Origin: Streptococcus cristatus
GTDB taxonomy: Bacteria > Bacillota > Bacilli > Lactobacillales > Streptococcaceae
Direction: 5' to 3'
Assembly: GCF_008369405.1 (NCBI RefSeq)
Contig: NZ_VSJJ01000005.1
Location: 1-64,000, forward strand
DNA length: 64,000 nt
Of the stretch, positions 49,672 through 59,223 are shown in pieces. Under the pieces are notes generated by a model that made no database searches, was not told where the DNA came from, and was given only the letters and a program-made list of their open reading frames with translations. The number at the start of each line of letters is the position of its first letter. The first letter of the stretch is position 1. The position numbers and the translations under genes were made by a program.

Positions 49672-50306
49672 TTTTCTTTGATAAAACGTTCTTTAATAAC
49701 TGCCAAACTGTCGGCCACTACTTGCTCCAGCGGCTGACTAGCATCTATCTTGACGACACGTTCTGGTTCCTTTTCTAAAATAGTCAGATAGCCTTGACGC
49801 ACGCGCTCATGCAGGTCGAGACCTTCCAGATCCAAACGATTGACTTCACGCTCCTTATTTCGAGCAATGCGAGCCAGACCTTCTTTGACATCAATATCGA
49901 AATAGAGGGTCAAATCTGGCTTGAGTCCATCAGTCGCAAACTGGTTGAGCCATTCCACATCGTCAACTGCCAAGCCCCGGCCGTAGCCTTGGTAGGCTAC
50001 CGAGCTATCAATAAAACGATCTTGCAAGACCCATGTCCCTTGCTCCAAGGCGGGCAGAACCTTCTCCGCCAAATGCTGACGTCGGCTGGCAATATAAAGC
50101 AGCAGCTCCGTCTTAGCATCCATGGCTGTGTGCCCCTTATCCAAAATCACCTCGCGGATTTTCTCAGAAATAGCCACACCGCCAGGCTCTCTAGTCTTCA
50201 GCAACTCATAGCCCATCTCTTTCAGCTGAGGAAGCAAAGCCTCTAATACACTGGTCTTCCCAGCACCTTCTGGGCCTTCTAGCGATATAAAAACACCTTT
50301 TTTCAT
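49668..50306 (-). CDS. tmk: Thymidylate kinase
   Basis: This 212-residue kinase phosphorylates dTMP to dTDP. The P-loop GPEGAGKTS is at 11-19, followed by the TREPGG and [16 protein letters not shown] motifs. It is first in the tmk-holB-yabA-rsmI cluster. Length and motifs are normal. Confidence 0.95.
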   Translation of the reverse strand: MKKGVFISLEGPEGAGKTSVLEALLPQLKEMGYELLKTREPGGVAISEKIREVILDKGHTAMDAKTELLLYIASRRQHLAEKVLPALEQGTWVLQDRFIDSSVAYQGYGRGLAVDDVEWLNQFATDGLKPDLTLYFDIDVKEGLARIARNKEREVNRLDLEGLDLHERVRQGYLTILEKEPERVVKIDASQPLEQVVADSLAVIKERFIKEK

Positions 50307-50486
50307 CGTTTTCCTTTTACATTCATTCTGCCAATGGCTGCAGAAATTCCTATTTTAGTCTATGCTTTATTGTACCAAAAATTATCCCAAAAGCCCATAG
50401 AAGAATTTCTCGAAAAATATTTCATATTATTTTCAAAAATGAAAACTTTTGATAAAATAGAGTCAGAAAATTCTTAGGAGAGTCTG

Positions 50487-51374
50487 ATGTTTAAATTTAA
50501 AAATATACTGGCCATCATTCTGGGGGCTGGAATTTTTTCTTTTGGGATTCATTATTTGGTAATTCCTTTTCACTTATATGAGGGCGGAGCAACGGGGATA
50601 ACCTTGATTGTCTACTACCTCTTCAAGATTCCTGTATCAACCACCAATTTGGTCATCAATATTCCACTCTTTATTCTCGCTTGGAAATTACTGGGAAATC
50701 GCACCCTTTACCTTAGTATTTTAGGGACTTTCTCTGTATCAGCTTGGCTTAAACTATTCGAGTTGCTACCTGCTTCCAAACATTTGCAAGACTATTTCTT
50801 TTCTTCCTTGGATGGTGACGTCTTACTGGCCTGCCTTGGAACGGGAATTATTCTTGGAGTTGGCCTAGGCATTATTTTCAATGCTGGAGGGACGACTGGT
50901 GGTACTGATATTGTAGCTCGTATTTTCAATAAATATACCAGCATCTCCATGGGACGACTCATGCTGACAGTGGACTTTATCGTGATTTCTCTGGTTCTTT
51001 TAGTCTTCAAAGATCTGCGCATGGTTTCTTATACGCTTATGTTTGTCTTTATCACCTCTCGTGTTATTGACTTGATTGCTGAGGGTGGCTTCGCGGGCAA
51101 AGGCTTCTTGATTGTCACCAGCAAACCAATAGAACTGGCTCAAGCTATCAATGATAAGCTTGGACGAGGAGTTACTTACCTGCAAGGACAGGGCTTCTAT
51201 AGCAAGCAAGATTTGCAAATCGTTTATTGCGTTGTCTCTCGTAACGAAATGCAGCAAATGAAGAAACTCATCAATGACATCGATCCATTTGCCTTTACAA
51301 CTATTACAGAAGCCCATGAAATCTTAGGAGAAGGCTTTACTCTAGACTCTAATAAACAGCCTATCGTCAAATAA
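50487..51374 (+). CDS. YitT family membrane protein
   Basis: The 295-residue protein has five or six membrane helices (about 5-200, DUF161 type, including GTGIILGVGLGIIFNAGGTTGGTD) and a C-terminal cytosolic DUF2179 domain (about 215-290, with GVTYLQGQGFYSK). The family is widespread and its transport or sensing role unknown. TTAGGAG precedes the ATG. It shares a bidirectional terminator with mtnN. Confidence 0.88.
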   Translation: MFKFKNILAIILGAGIFSFGIHYLVIPFHLYEGGATGITLIVYYLFKIPVSTTNLVINIPLFILAWKLLGNRTLYLSILGTFSVSAWLKLFELLPASKHLQDYFFSSLDGDVLLACLGTGIILGVGLGIIFNAGGTTGGTDIVARIFNKYTSISMGRLMLTVDFIVISLVLLVFKDLRMVSYTLMFVFITSRVIDLIAEGGFAGKGFLIVTSKPIELAQAINDKLGRGVTYLQGQGFYSKQDLQIVYCVVSRNEMQQMKKLINDIDPFAFTTITEAHEILGEGFTLDSNKQPIVK

Positions 51375-51387
51375 ATTAATCCTAGAC

Positions 51388-51428
51388 AAAAAGACTTCAG
51401 AATGAATAATCATTCTGAAGTCTTTTTT
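51388..51428. terminator. Bidirectional terminator between yitT-like gene and mtnN
   Basis: Perfect arms AAAGACTTCAGAATG and CATTCTGAAGTCTTT with a six-base loop and T runs in both directions. Confidence 0.92.
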
Positions 51429-52120
51429 TACTCTAAGTTATTCAATAATTGAATCAGAGTTTTAGCTGAGCGCTTGCCTGCTTCTAGGATGAATTCATCA
51501 AAAGTAACATTGGCATCATGGCTGGCTGTGTCGCTCATCGCACGAATGACCATAAAAGGCAAACCAAGAGAATGAGCGGCTTGAGCAATGGCTGCTCCCT
51601 CCATCTCGACTGCCAAAACATCAGGAAAATGTTGTTTAATTTGGTCAATCTTGTCCTGCCCAGCGATAAAGCTATCTCCCGTCGCAATCAAGCCAACTCG
51701 GCTCGTCTGCTGGTTCTTTTCCAGCACTGCTTTCATCTCCTCAACCAAGTAACGACTGGCTTCATAGTAGAGGGGTTGCCGTGCCATTTGACCGTAGTCA
51801 TAGCCAAAAGCTGTCACATCCACATCATGGTAGACCAAACGATCCGCCACCACTACATCTCCAATTTCTAGACCTGGAGCCACTGCTCCAGCGGAACCTG
51901 TATTGATGACCGCCGTCACCTCAAAGTCATTGGCTAACATAGCCACACTCATGGCTGACATGACTTTGCCGATTCCACTTTCCACTAGGACAACCTCATG
52001 ATGGCCAATCCGACCAGTATGGTAGACATGCCCTAGGCGCTGGTGTTTCTTTGCCATCTCCAGATGCTCTACCAGCAGCTTCAACTCCTCAGGCATAGCC
52101 GCGATAATTCCGATTTTCAT
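51428..52120 (-). CDS. mtnN: 5'-methylthioadenosine/S-adenosylhomocysteine nucleosidase
   Basis: The 230-residue enzyme cleaves MTA and SAH, recycling products of SAM use and feeding LuxS-dependent autoinducer-2 synthesis. MKIGIIAAMPEELKLL, NTGSAGA and VEMEGAAIAQAA with its conserved purine-site glutamate are typical. It follows macP across a terminator-like hairpin. Confidence 0.95.
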   Translation of the reverse strand: MKIGIIAAMPEELKLLVEHLEMAKKHQRLGHVYHTGRIGHHEVVLVESGIGKVMSAMSVAMLANDFEVTAVINTGSAGAVAPGLEIGDVVVADRLVYHDVDVTAFGYDYGQMARQPLYYEASRYLVEEMKAVLEKNQQTSRVGLIATGDSFIAGQDKIDQIKQHFPDVLAVEMEGAAIAQAAHSLGLPFMVIRAMSDTASHDANVTFDEFILEAGKRSAKTLIQLLNNLE

Positions 52121-52147
52121 GATTCATTCTTTCCTTCTTTACATTAA

Positions 52148-52201
52148 AAAGAGGGAGAGGAAGCAGAGTTTCATTTTCTCGTTTCCGTCACTCCCCTCTT
52201 T
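52148..52201 (-). terminator. Hairpin between macP and mtnN
   Basis: AAAGAGGGAG (52148-52157) pairs with CTCCCCTCTTT (52191-52201) with a slight bulge, followed by T residues. It may end or attenuate the glmU operon before mtnN. Confidence 0.65.
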
Positions 52202-52202
52202 A

Positions 52203-52514
52203 TCATAGCCAGATAATAGCCGCAATTAATCCAATCAAGAGAAGCACAATCCAGAATAGGATTTTGTTTAATTTAGCCTGAAAAATACTTCGTTTTTGAT
52301 TTTCGATTCGACGACTTTTGATAACTGTCGGTTCAACTTCAATCTGCAGAGTATCCTGATTGACAGCTTGCCGTGGAGCAGCATAACCGAAAGTTCCTTT
52401 TCTAGCAATAGAAATGACCTTAGTTTCTTCATCGTCCATCAGCAAGGGACCATCAATATGTTCTCCACGATTGGCCCGCTCAATGATTTCATCTGTTAAT
52501 AAAGCTTTTCCCAT
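52203..52514 (-). CDS. macP: MacP-like membrane cofactor of class A penicillin-binding protein
   Basis: The 103-residue protein has a cytosolic N-terminal part ([18 protein letters not shown], acidic DDEET, basic [11 protein letters not shown]) and one C-terminal membrane helix (about 84-103). Pneumococcal MacP, encoded between mtnN/pfs and the NUDIX-glmU genes, activates PBP2a and is phosphorylated by kinase StkP on a threonine in the N-terminal part. The matching candidate here is T31 in DDEETKV. Identity rests on synteny and architecture. Confidence 0.75.
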   Translation of the reverse strand: MGKALLTDEIIERANRGEHIDGPLLMDDEETKVISIARKGTFGYAAPRQAVNQDTLQIEVEPTVIKSRRIENQKRSIFQAKLNKILFWIVLLLIGLIAAIIWL

Positions 52515-52526
52515 TGATCTACGTTC

Positions 52527-53078
52527 CTATTTATTCAGATTTTTTTGTTCCCAGTACTGAAGGGCCATGATGGTTTTGGCATCGCAGATGTCACCGTTTT
52601 GCAGCAACTGATGTGCCTCCTCCAGACTGACTTCAAAAAGTTCCAATGTTTCATCCTCGTCTTGGGGACGAGGGTTTTCGACCTTTGTTAAATGGCTGGC
52701 GCTGTAGAGCTTGATTTTTTCATTGCAAAAACCGATGGCAGAGTAGAAATCATAGACTAACTCCAGCTGTCCTGTGTAGCCCGTCTCTTCTTCTAATTCT
52801 CGGAGGGCAGCCGCTTGAGGATCTGCATTCTCTCCTAGCTCCAACTTCCCAGCTGGAATCTCATAAGAAGTCGCTTCAATCGCCTTGCGGTACTGCTTGA
52901 CCAAAATCATCTTATTTTCCGGAGTGATAGCAATTACAGCCACCGCCCCATTATGGAAAATCAAATCCCGTTGGGCTTGACCTTTTCCCTCTGGCAATAC
53001 CACCTGATCCTGAACCACTTTGAAAATCGGTCCTTGATAAATCTCCGTCCGTTGAACGGTTTTTTCTTCAAATTCCAT
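52527..53078 (-). CDS. NUDIX hydrolase (ADP-ribose pyrophosphatase type)
   Basis: The 183-residue protein has the Nudix box GKLELGENADPQAAALRELE followed by EETGY, with the catalytic glutamates intact. The upstream AVAVIAI and QYRKAIEATSYEIPAG segments are typical of ADP-ribose or nucleoside-diphosphate-sugar pyrophosphatases. It starts eight bases after glmU and may help handle sugar nucleotides, but the substrate is inferred. Confidence 0.88.
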   Translation of the reverse strand: MEFEEKTVQRTEIYQGPIFKVVQDQVVLPEGKGQAQRDLIFHNGAVAVIAITPENKMILVKQYRKAIEATSYEIPAGKLELGENADPQAAALRELEEETGYTGQLELVYDFYSAIGFCNEKIKLYSASHLTKVENPRPQDEDETLELFEVSLEEAHQLLQNGDICDAKTIMALQYWEQKNLNK

Positions 53079-53086
53079 GACTACAC

Positions 53087-54490
<1,404 letters not shown>

Positions 54491-54740
54491 TTACCCTTAT
54501 TATACCACTAAACGAGAATTTTTTAAAATGCAAATTGCAGAAGCAGGGAATCGAACATAGAGAAAAAGGTTTATGGACCAAATCACTCTGCTCAATTCTC
54601 AATCTACTCCATCCAGTCCAATTCTTTAAAGTTCTTTTAGCGGGGCTAAATACATTTTTTCCTTCGTTTATACCAGCTTTTGATAGCAGCGAATAACCAG
54701 CAAATTGTTCTCCTTAAACACTGTAGGTCTATTGCTCCTA

Positions 54741-54758
54741 TTGTCAAAATTTTGACAA
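54741..54758. promoter_or_regulatory. Perfect 18-bp palindrome, putative operator
   Basis: TTGTCAAAATTTTGACAA is fully symmetric and ends 17 bp before the -35 box of the next promoter, so it probably binds a dimeric regulator. I cannot name the regulator. Confidence 0.65.
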
Positions 54759-54775
54759 CGATTATACACTTAAAA

Positions 54776-54804
54776 TTGATATTCAAAAAAATATTTGCTA
54801 TAAT
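54776..54804 (+). promoter_or_regulatory. Strong promoter of the immunity-type gene
   Basis: -35 TTGATA (54776-54781), 17-bp spacer, extended -10 TGCTATAAT (TATAAT at 54799-54804). Confidence 0.8.
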
Positions 54805-54813
54805 GACCTAAGA

Positions 54814-54921
54814 ATGAATGTTTACTCCTACCTTATGAAGTACAGAAAACTCTATAAAGCTACTAGGACAATACTATTATTAGGTGATCCACTTTGGGAT
54901 GATACAATCCAAGAATTGTGA
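54814..54921 (+). CDS. Possible leader peptide, 35 residues
   Basis: This ATG frame starts only about three bases after the expected transcription start. It reads MNVYSYLMKYRKLYKA at its beginning and ends …DDTIQEL. It has no ribosome site and no double-glycine leader, so it would need leaderless translation. It may be chance. Confidence 0.25.
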   Translation: MNVYSYLMKYRKLYKATRTILLLGDPLWDDTIQEL

Positions 54922-54991
54922 GCTCCATTTTCTAGTTTTATTGTTTTTAACTAACCAATTTATAATTTAAAATTGTAAGGAGACCTTGGTT

Positions 54992-55276
54992 ATGATATTT
55001 ACTAAAAATCGCAAGAAGAGAGATGAATACTACCAACAGATTGACAGGATCTATAATAACGATAGTATCATCATTAGCTCAAAGTTACGGGAAGAGCTCC
55101 TAAGTAGTGCCAAAGGCCTACAGAAGGGGGACCAAATTAGTTATTTGGCATTTAAGTTGTATCCTTTTGTATGTGACGAGGTGCTGAAGAATAAGTCTAA
55201 TGAATTAATCGCATTCAAAAAATACCTTGAAAAAACAAGATGGAAATATTATTGGGGAAGTGTCGTTAGGGCATAA
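54992..55276 (+). CDS. Bacteriocin immunity-like protein (enterocin A immunity type, tentative)
   Basis: The start at 54992 has AAGGAGA eight bases upstream and gives 94 residues; a TTG at 54986 is too close to that site. The protein is charged and predicted mostly helical (LREELLSSAKGLQKGDQISYLAFKL split over two helices), with a basic aromatic C-terminus (KTRWKYYWGSVVRA). This fits the small four-helix immunity proteins that protect against class IIa-type bacteriocins. No bacteriocin precursor or exporter is adjacent, so it would be an orphan. Confidence 0.55.
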   Translation: MIFTKNRKKRDEYYQQIDRIYNNDSIIISSKLREELLSSAKGLQKGDQISYLAFKLYPFVCDEVLKNKSNELIAFKKYLEKTRWKYYWGSVVRA

Positions 55277-55345
55277 GTTGCAACTGGCACTTTTGAAAGC
55301 ATTCAAGATGAATACGCAAATCATCTTCCAATATGATAAGACGAT

Positions 55346-55424
55346 AAAAACTCATAGAATCTCTTAGTAGAGTTGTTAGTCTAGCGACTTACAGTTCACA
55401 CTAGTTGAGGCTCTGTGAGTTTTT
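55346..55424 (+). terminator. Terminator region after the immunity-type gene
   Basis: AAAAACTCATAGA pairs with TCTGTGAGTTTTT around an inner structured segment, followed by T residues. Confidence 0.6.
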
Positions 55425-55457
55425 TTCCTGCATGATATTTACAATCTATCCATAAAA

Positions 55458-55487
55458 AAGAGGCTGGGACTCTTTTGTCCCAACCTC
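55458..55487 (-). terminator. Terminator of the Bsp-repeat protein gene, solo hairpin A
   Basis: It has the same GAGGCTGGGAC/GTCCCA-type stem as module A of the repeats at 20657-38193, but modules B, C and D are absent. On the minus strand it ends in a T6 run. Confidence 0.8.
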
Positions 55488-55560
55488 CTGAATATAGGTA
55501 CTGTTAGCTCATTAAAATGTGCAAAAATCCCATATAAATTGTTTTGTAACCAGCTGTAAT

Positions 55561-58500
55561 CTAAGCTCTCACAGAGATAAATGGTGAACCTTCTGTATTA
55601 TCTTCAGGCGCTCCGCTCTTTGAACCAAAGATATAATCCACTGAATACCAACCGTTATTATTAGCATTATAAGGATCATAGACCTGGGTTTGACCATTTT
55701 GATAGCCTCTTAAGACTATCTCATGGGTAACAGGATAGCTAGCAAAGACGCTATTACCAACAGCCGCCATGACATGATGGCCTGCTGCCAAAGCTTCTTT
55801 AAGGGCTGATGATGAATGCAAGACGTCTGTGGTCAGTCCCCAGTTTTGTGCCCCTTGGACAATCCCCTTACTTGACGTTCCAAATAGACCATTTTTGTTA
55901 AAGGAGTCCGTATGATGATAAAGGAAGTCCGCTACGGTTGTTGGTAAAACAGTTTGACCTGTAATACCAGAAATAGTCATTGCTAATGTAGTAGGAACAC
56001 AGCCAGTAGCTGCTAAATTATATTTCCCATAATATAAACCAGCCCATCTAGGATCACGTTGTGAATAATAAGGCGTATCATAAACTCCTCTGTTGACCGT
56101 TGTAGTCGTTCCACCAACGCCTACCAAACTACCATCATTTTGAACATAGTAGAGGTGAATATTGTATTCTCCCGTAGAATATTTATGGCTAGAGGTGCGT
56201 ACTAGGGCCTTATAACTACCATCCGCTTGCCTTTGAGCCCGATACCAAACAATGTCATCCTGACCATTAACACTTGACCAAGTCGGCAGGCTAACTTCCT
56301 TGACTCCTTTTGGACTATAAACATTGGTTACTACAACTTCGAACGTGCCTAATCGAGGATTATTGTTTTTAATGGTGATTTGACCCGTTGGCTTAATGTG
56401 CTCTGAAGCTACATTCGCTGTTGTCTTCGTGCCTCCGACCCCAACCATACGGCCATCATTCTGAACATAGTAGAGGTGGATATTGTATTCGCCTGTAGAA
56501 TACTTGTGGTCACGTAGATTGACCTGTGCCTTATAGGTACCATCAGCTTGCTTGACTGCTGTGTACCAAATAATGTCGTCCTGACCGTTAGCACTTGACC
56601 ATGTTGGCAATTTGACTTCCTTGACACCATAAGCATTCTCAACTTCAGAAACCACCACCTCAAAGGTGCCTGTCTGTTGATTATTATTCTGGATAGTCAA
56701 CTTACCTTTGGGAGTTCCTAGAGATACGGTCGTCTTGGTTCCTCCAACTCCGACCAACTGGCCATTATTTCCTACATAATAGAGATGGACATTGTACTCA
56801 CCTGTAGAATATTTATGGTCACTCGCCTTAATATTCATCTTGTAGGTACCATCAGACTGCTTGACTGCTCGATACCAGATAATATCGTCCTGACCATTGG
56901 TGCTAGACCAAGTTGGCAGAAGCACTTCACGAACTCCCTCTGGACTGCTCACTCCGCTCACGACAACATCAAAACTACCTGTTGTTGAATTGTTATTGGC
57001 AATCGTAAGAGTTCCCTTTGGTTTAGCGATAGAAACAGTGGTTGTTGTGCCACTAACCCCAATCATCTGTCCATTATCTTGAAGATAGTAGAGGTGGATA
57101 TGATACTCACCTGTGGACATCTTATGGTTGCGGGCTTGAATGCTAGCCCTGTAGGTGCCATCGGACTGCTTGGTCGCTGTGTACCAAACAATATCATCTT
57201 GGCCTTTATCACTAGACCAAATCGGAAGATGTACGCTCTTGACACCAAAAGGACTGACAACATCAGACACAACAACATCGAAGCTGCCCGTATCCGGGTT
57301 GTTGTTTTCAATTTTCAAGCTTCCTTTAGGCTTGGCTGCTAGGCTGAACTGGGTGCCTGCTACACCGACTAATTGACCGTCATCTTGGATATAGTAAAGG
57401 TGAACAGTGTAGTCTCCCAAAGAATATTTGTGATCCCGAGCCTGGATGCGAGCCCGATAGGTACCATCGGCCTGTTTGATTGCTGTATGCCAGACTAAGT
57501 CATCTTGACCTTTATCGTTAGACCAAGTCGGCAGTTTCACTTCCTTGACACCAAAAGGATTGGAAACGTTAGAGACAACGACATCAAAGCTACCAGTAGC
57601 TGGATCGTTGTTTTCAATTTTCAAGGTTCCTTTAGGTTGAGATACACTAACTGTTGTTCGAGTGCCACCTACACCAACCAGCTGACCGTCATCTTGAATA
57701 TAATAGAGATGAACATTGTATTCGCCTGTTGATTTCTTATGATTTACTGCTTTGACGGTTGCCCGATAAGTACCATCAGCCTGCTTGACTGCTGTGTACC
57801 AGATCAGATCATCTTGGCCTTTATCACTGGACCAGGTCGGTAACTTGACTTCCTTGACGCCATAAGGACTGGAAACACCAGAAACAACAACATCGAAACT
57901 ACCTGTATCTGGATTGTTGTTTTCAATTTTTATCGTCCCTTTAGGCTGAGCCTTAGAAACCACAGTACTTGTACCACCTACACCGACCAACTGGCCATTA
58001 TCCTGAACATAATAGAGGTGGATATTGTACTCTCCTAGAGAGTTCTTGTGGTGGGAAGCTTTGACTGTGACAGTGTAGTTGCCATTGGTCTGGCGCTGCG
58101 CCTCATACCAAACTAGATCGTCTTGTCCATTGACACTAGACCAAACAGGAACAACAACTTTTTTCACACCATAAGGATTAGAAACTCCTGAGACAACAAC
58201 ATCGAAACTGCCTGTGTCTGGATTATTATTGACAATATCAATTTTTCCTTGTGGTTTGCCGATGGTAACAGTTGTTTTTGTACCGCCTACACCGACCAAC
58301 TGATTATCTTCCAAGAGATAATAGAGGTGGATATTGTACTCACCTGTGGAATACTTATGGTCACGAGCTGAAATGCTGATTTTATAAGTACCATCTACTT
58401 GTCGTTTAGCATCGTACCAGATAATATCATCCTGACCATTCACGCTGGACCAAGTTGGTAGGGCGACTTTTTTGATGGGCTTAGGGGATGCAATGTTGGT

Positions 58501-59013
58501 TACATGCACATCGAAGGTACCAGCATTTGGATCAACATTTGTAATATTGATAGTGCCTTGAGGCTTGTCATCAACTGCACGAGAAACTCTCACTTTTGGC
58601 TCAGATTCTGGCTTTGTTTCTGCCTCTTGTGGCTTATCAGAAGAAGCTGTCACAGATCTAAATGAAGCTCTCCCTAAAGAAATATTTTCAGAAGAAAGTG
58701 ATGCTAAATTGTCTTTAGGCTGTTCAAGCGACGAGTTGCTATCCTTTTCAGAGGGAGCTGAAGCGACTTTTTCATCTTTACCTAAAGAAGCTTCAGATGC
58801 ACCACTATCTTTCTTTGTTTCAGAATCTACTTCTGAAGCCTTGTCAGCTAGTTCTGCCTGTTTAGAAGCATCTCGATTGGTCACAGCAACTGAAGGCTCC
58901 GTTTGCTGCCTATCATTTGCCACTTGATTTGTTTCGTCAGCAAAAACGCTATTAGCACTGGCTGCTAATAAAATAGCTGTACTAGCTAGATAAACTAATC
59001 CTTTTGTTTTCAT
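55561..59013 (-). CDS. Secreted protein with eight GBS Bsp-like repeats and a C39-like peptidase domain
   Basis: The 1150-residue protein has a signal peptide (cleavage expected after VFA, about residue 25), a Ser/Glu/Lys-rich low-complexity region (26-149), eight tandem repeats of about 103 residues (150-976) and a C-terminal papain-like C39_2 domain (977-1150) with C1005 in ATGCVPTT, H1097 in THEIVLRGY and the DPYN segment. There is no LPXTG sortase motif, so attachment would be non-covalent, possibly through the repeats. It may act on peptides or cell wall at the surface. The substrate is unknown. It is monocistronic. Confidence 0.88.
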   Translation of the reverse strand: MKTKGLVYLASTAILLAASANSVFADETNQVANDRQQTEPSVAVTNRDASKQAELADKASEVDSETKKDSGASEASLGKDEKVASAPSEKDSNSSLEQPKDNLASLSSENISLGRASFRSVTASSDKPQEAETKPESEPKVRVSRAVDDKPQGTINITNVDPNAGTFDVHVTNIASPKPIKKVALPTWSSVNGQDDIIWYDAKRQVDGTYKISISARDHKYSTGEYNIHLYYLLEDNQLVGVGGTKTTVTIGKPQGKIDIVNNNPDTGSFDVVVSGVSNPYGVKKVVVPVWSSVNGQDDLVWYEAQRQTNGNYTVTVKASHHKNSLGEYNIHLYYVQDNGQLVGVGGTSTVVSKAQPKGTIKIENNNPDTGSFDVVVSGVSSPYGVKEVKLPTWSSDKGQDDLIWYTAVKQADGTYRATVKAVNHKKSTGEYNVHLYYIQDDGQLVGVGGTRTTVSVSQPKGTLKIENNDPATGSFDVVVSNVSNPFGVKEVKLPTWSNDKGQDDLVWHTAIKQADGTYRARIQARDHKYSLGDYTVHLYYIQDDGQLVGVAGTQFSLAAKPKGSLKIENNNPDTGSFDVVVSDVVSPFGVKSVHLPIWSSDKGQDDIVWYTATKQSDGTYRASIQARNHKMSTGEYHIHLYYLQDNGQMIGVSGTTTTVSIAKPKGTLTIANNNSTTGSFDVVVSGVSSPEGVREVLLPTWSSTNGQDDIIWYRAVKQSDGTYKMNIKASDHKYSTGEYNVHLYYVGNNGQLVGVGGTKTTVSLGTPKGKLTIQNNNQQTGTFEVVVSEVENAYGVKEVKLPTWSSANGQDDIIWYTAVKQADGTYKAQVNLRDHKYSTGEYNIHLYYVQNDGRMVGVGGTKTTANVASEHIKPTGQITIKNNNPRLGTFEVVVTNVYSPKGVKEVSLPTWSSVNGQDDIVWYRAQRQADGSYKALVRTSSHKYSTGEYNIHLYYVQNDGSLVGVGGTTTTVNRGVYDTPYYSQRDPRWAGLYYGKYNLAATGCVPTTLAMTISGITGQTVLPTTVADFLYHHTDSFNKNGLFGTSSKGIVQGAQNWGLTTDVLHSSSALKEALAAGHHVMAAVGNSVFASYPVTHEIVLRGYQNGQTQVYDPYNANNNGWYSVDYIFGSKSGAPEDNTEGSPFISVRA
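56086..58566 (-). repeat. Eight tandem coding repeats (GBS Bsp-like)
   Basis: Each unit (102-107 codons) has the pattern G.(L/I).I.NN.P.TG.F.V.V, then LPTWSS..GQDD..WY, DGTY, H..S.GEYN.HLYY and LVGVGGT. High DNA similarity between units makes copy-number change by recombination likely. Confidence 0.9.
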
Positions 59014-59049
59014 ACGCTTTCTCCATCCTTTTTAGAGTTGCACACCTTT

Positions 59050-59078
59050 ATTGTAGCATAATAGGACAATTATTACAA
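59050..59078 (-). promoter_or_regulatory. Promoter of the Bsp-repeat protein gene
   Basis: Minus-strand -35 TTGTAA (59073-59078), 17-bp spacer, extended -10 TGCTACAAT (TACAAT at 59050-59055). Confidence 0.7.
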
Positions 59079-59159
59079 ATTGGTAACAAATTTGTTTCGC
59101 TTAATCCGAAGCTGATTTGAAACCTATTCTTTCTATTATGTAATTCGTAAACAAAAATA

Positions 59160-59222
59160 AAAAAGAGCTAGGACAGACCAAAAAATGATTCATTTTTTGG
59201 TCTTATTCCCAACTTCTTCCTC
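59160..59222 (-). terminator. Terminator of trxB
   Basis: A perfect inner stem GACCAAAAAAT/ATTTTTTGGTC is nested in an AGAG…TTGGGA / TCCTAGCTCT outer stem, followed by T6 on the minus strand. Confidence 0.85.
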
Positions 59223-59223
59223 T

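Noticed and set aside
56086..58566. Regular repeats that could suggest a CRISPR array
   Set aside because: Units are about 309 bp, in frame and diverged like protein repeats; no short repeats with unique spacers and no cas genes are present.
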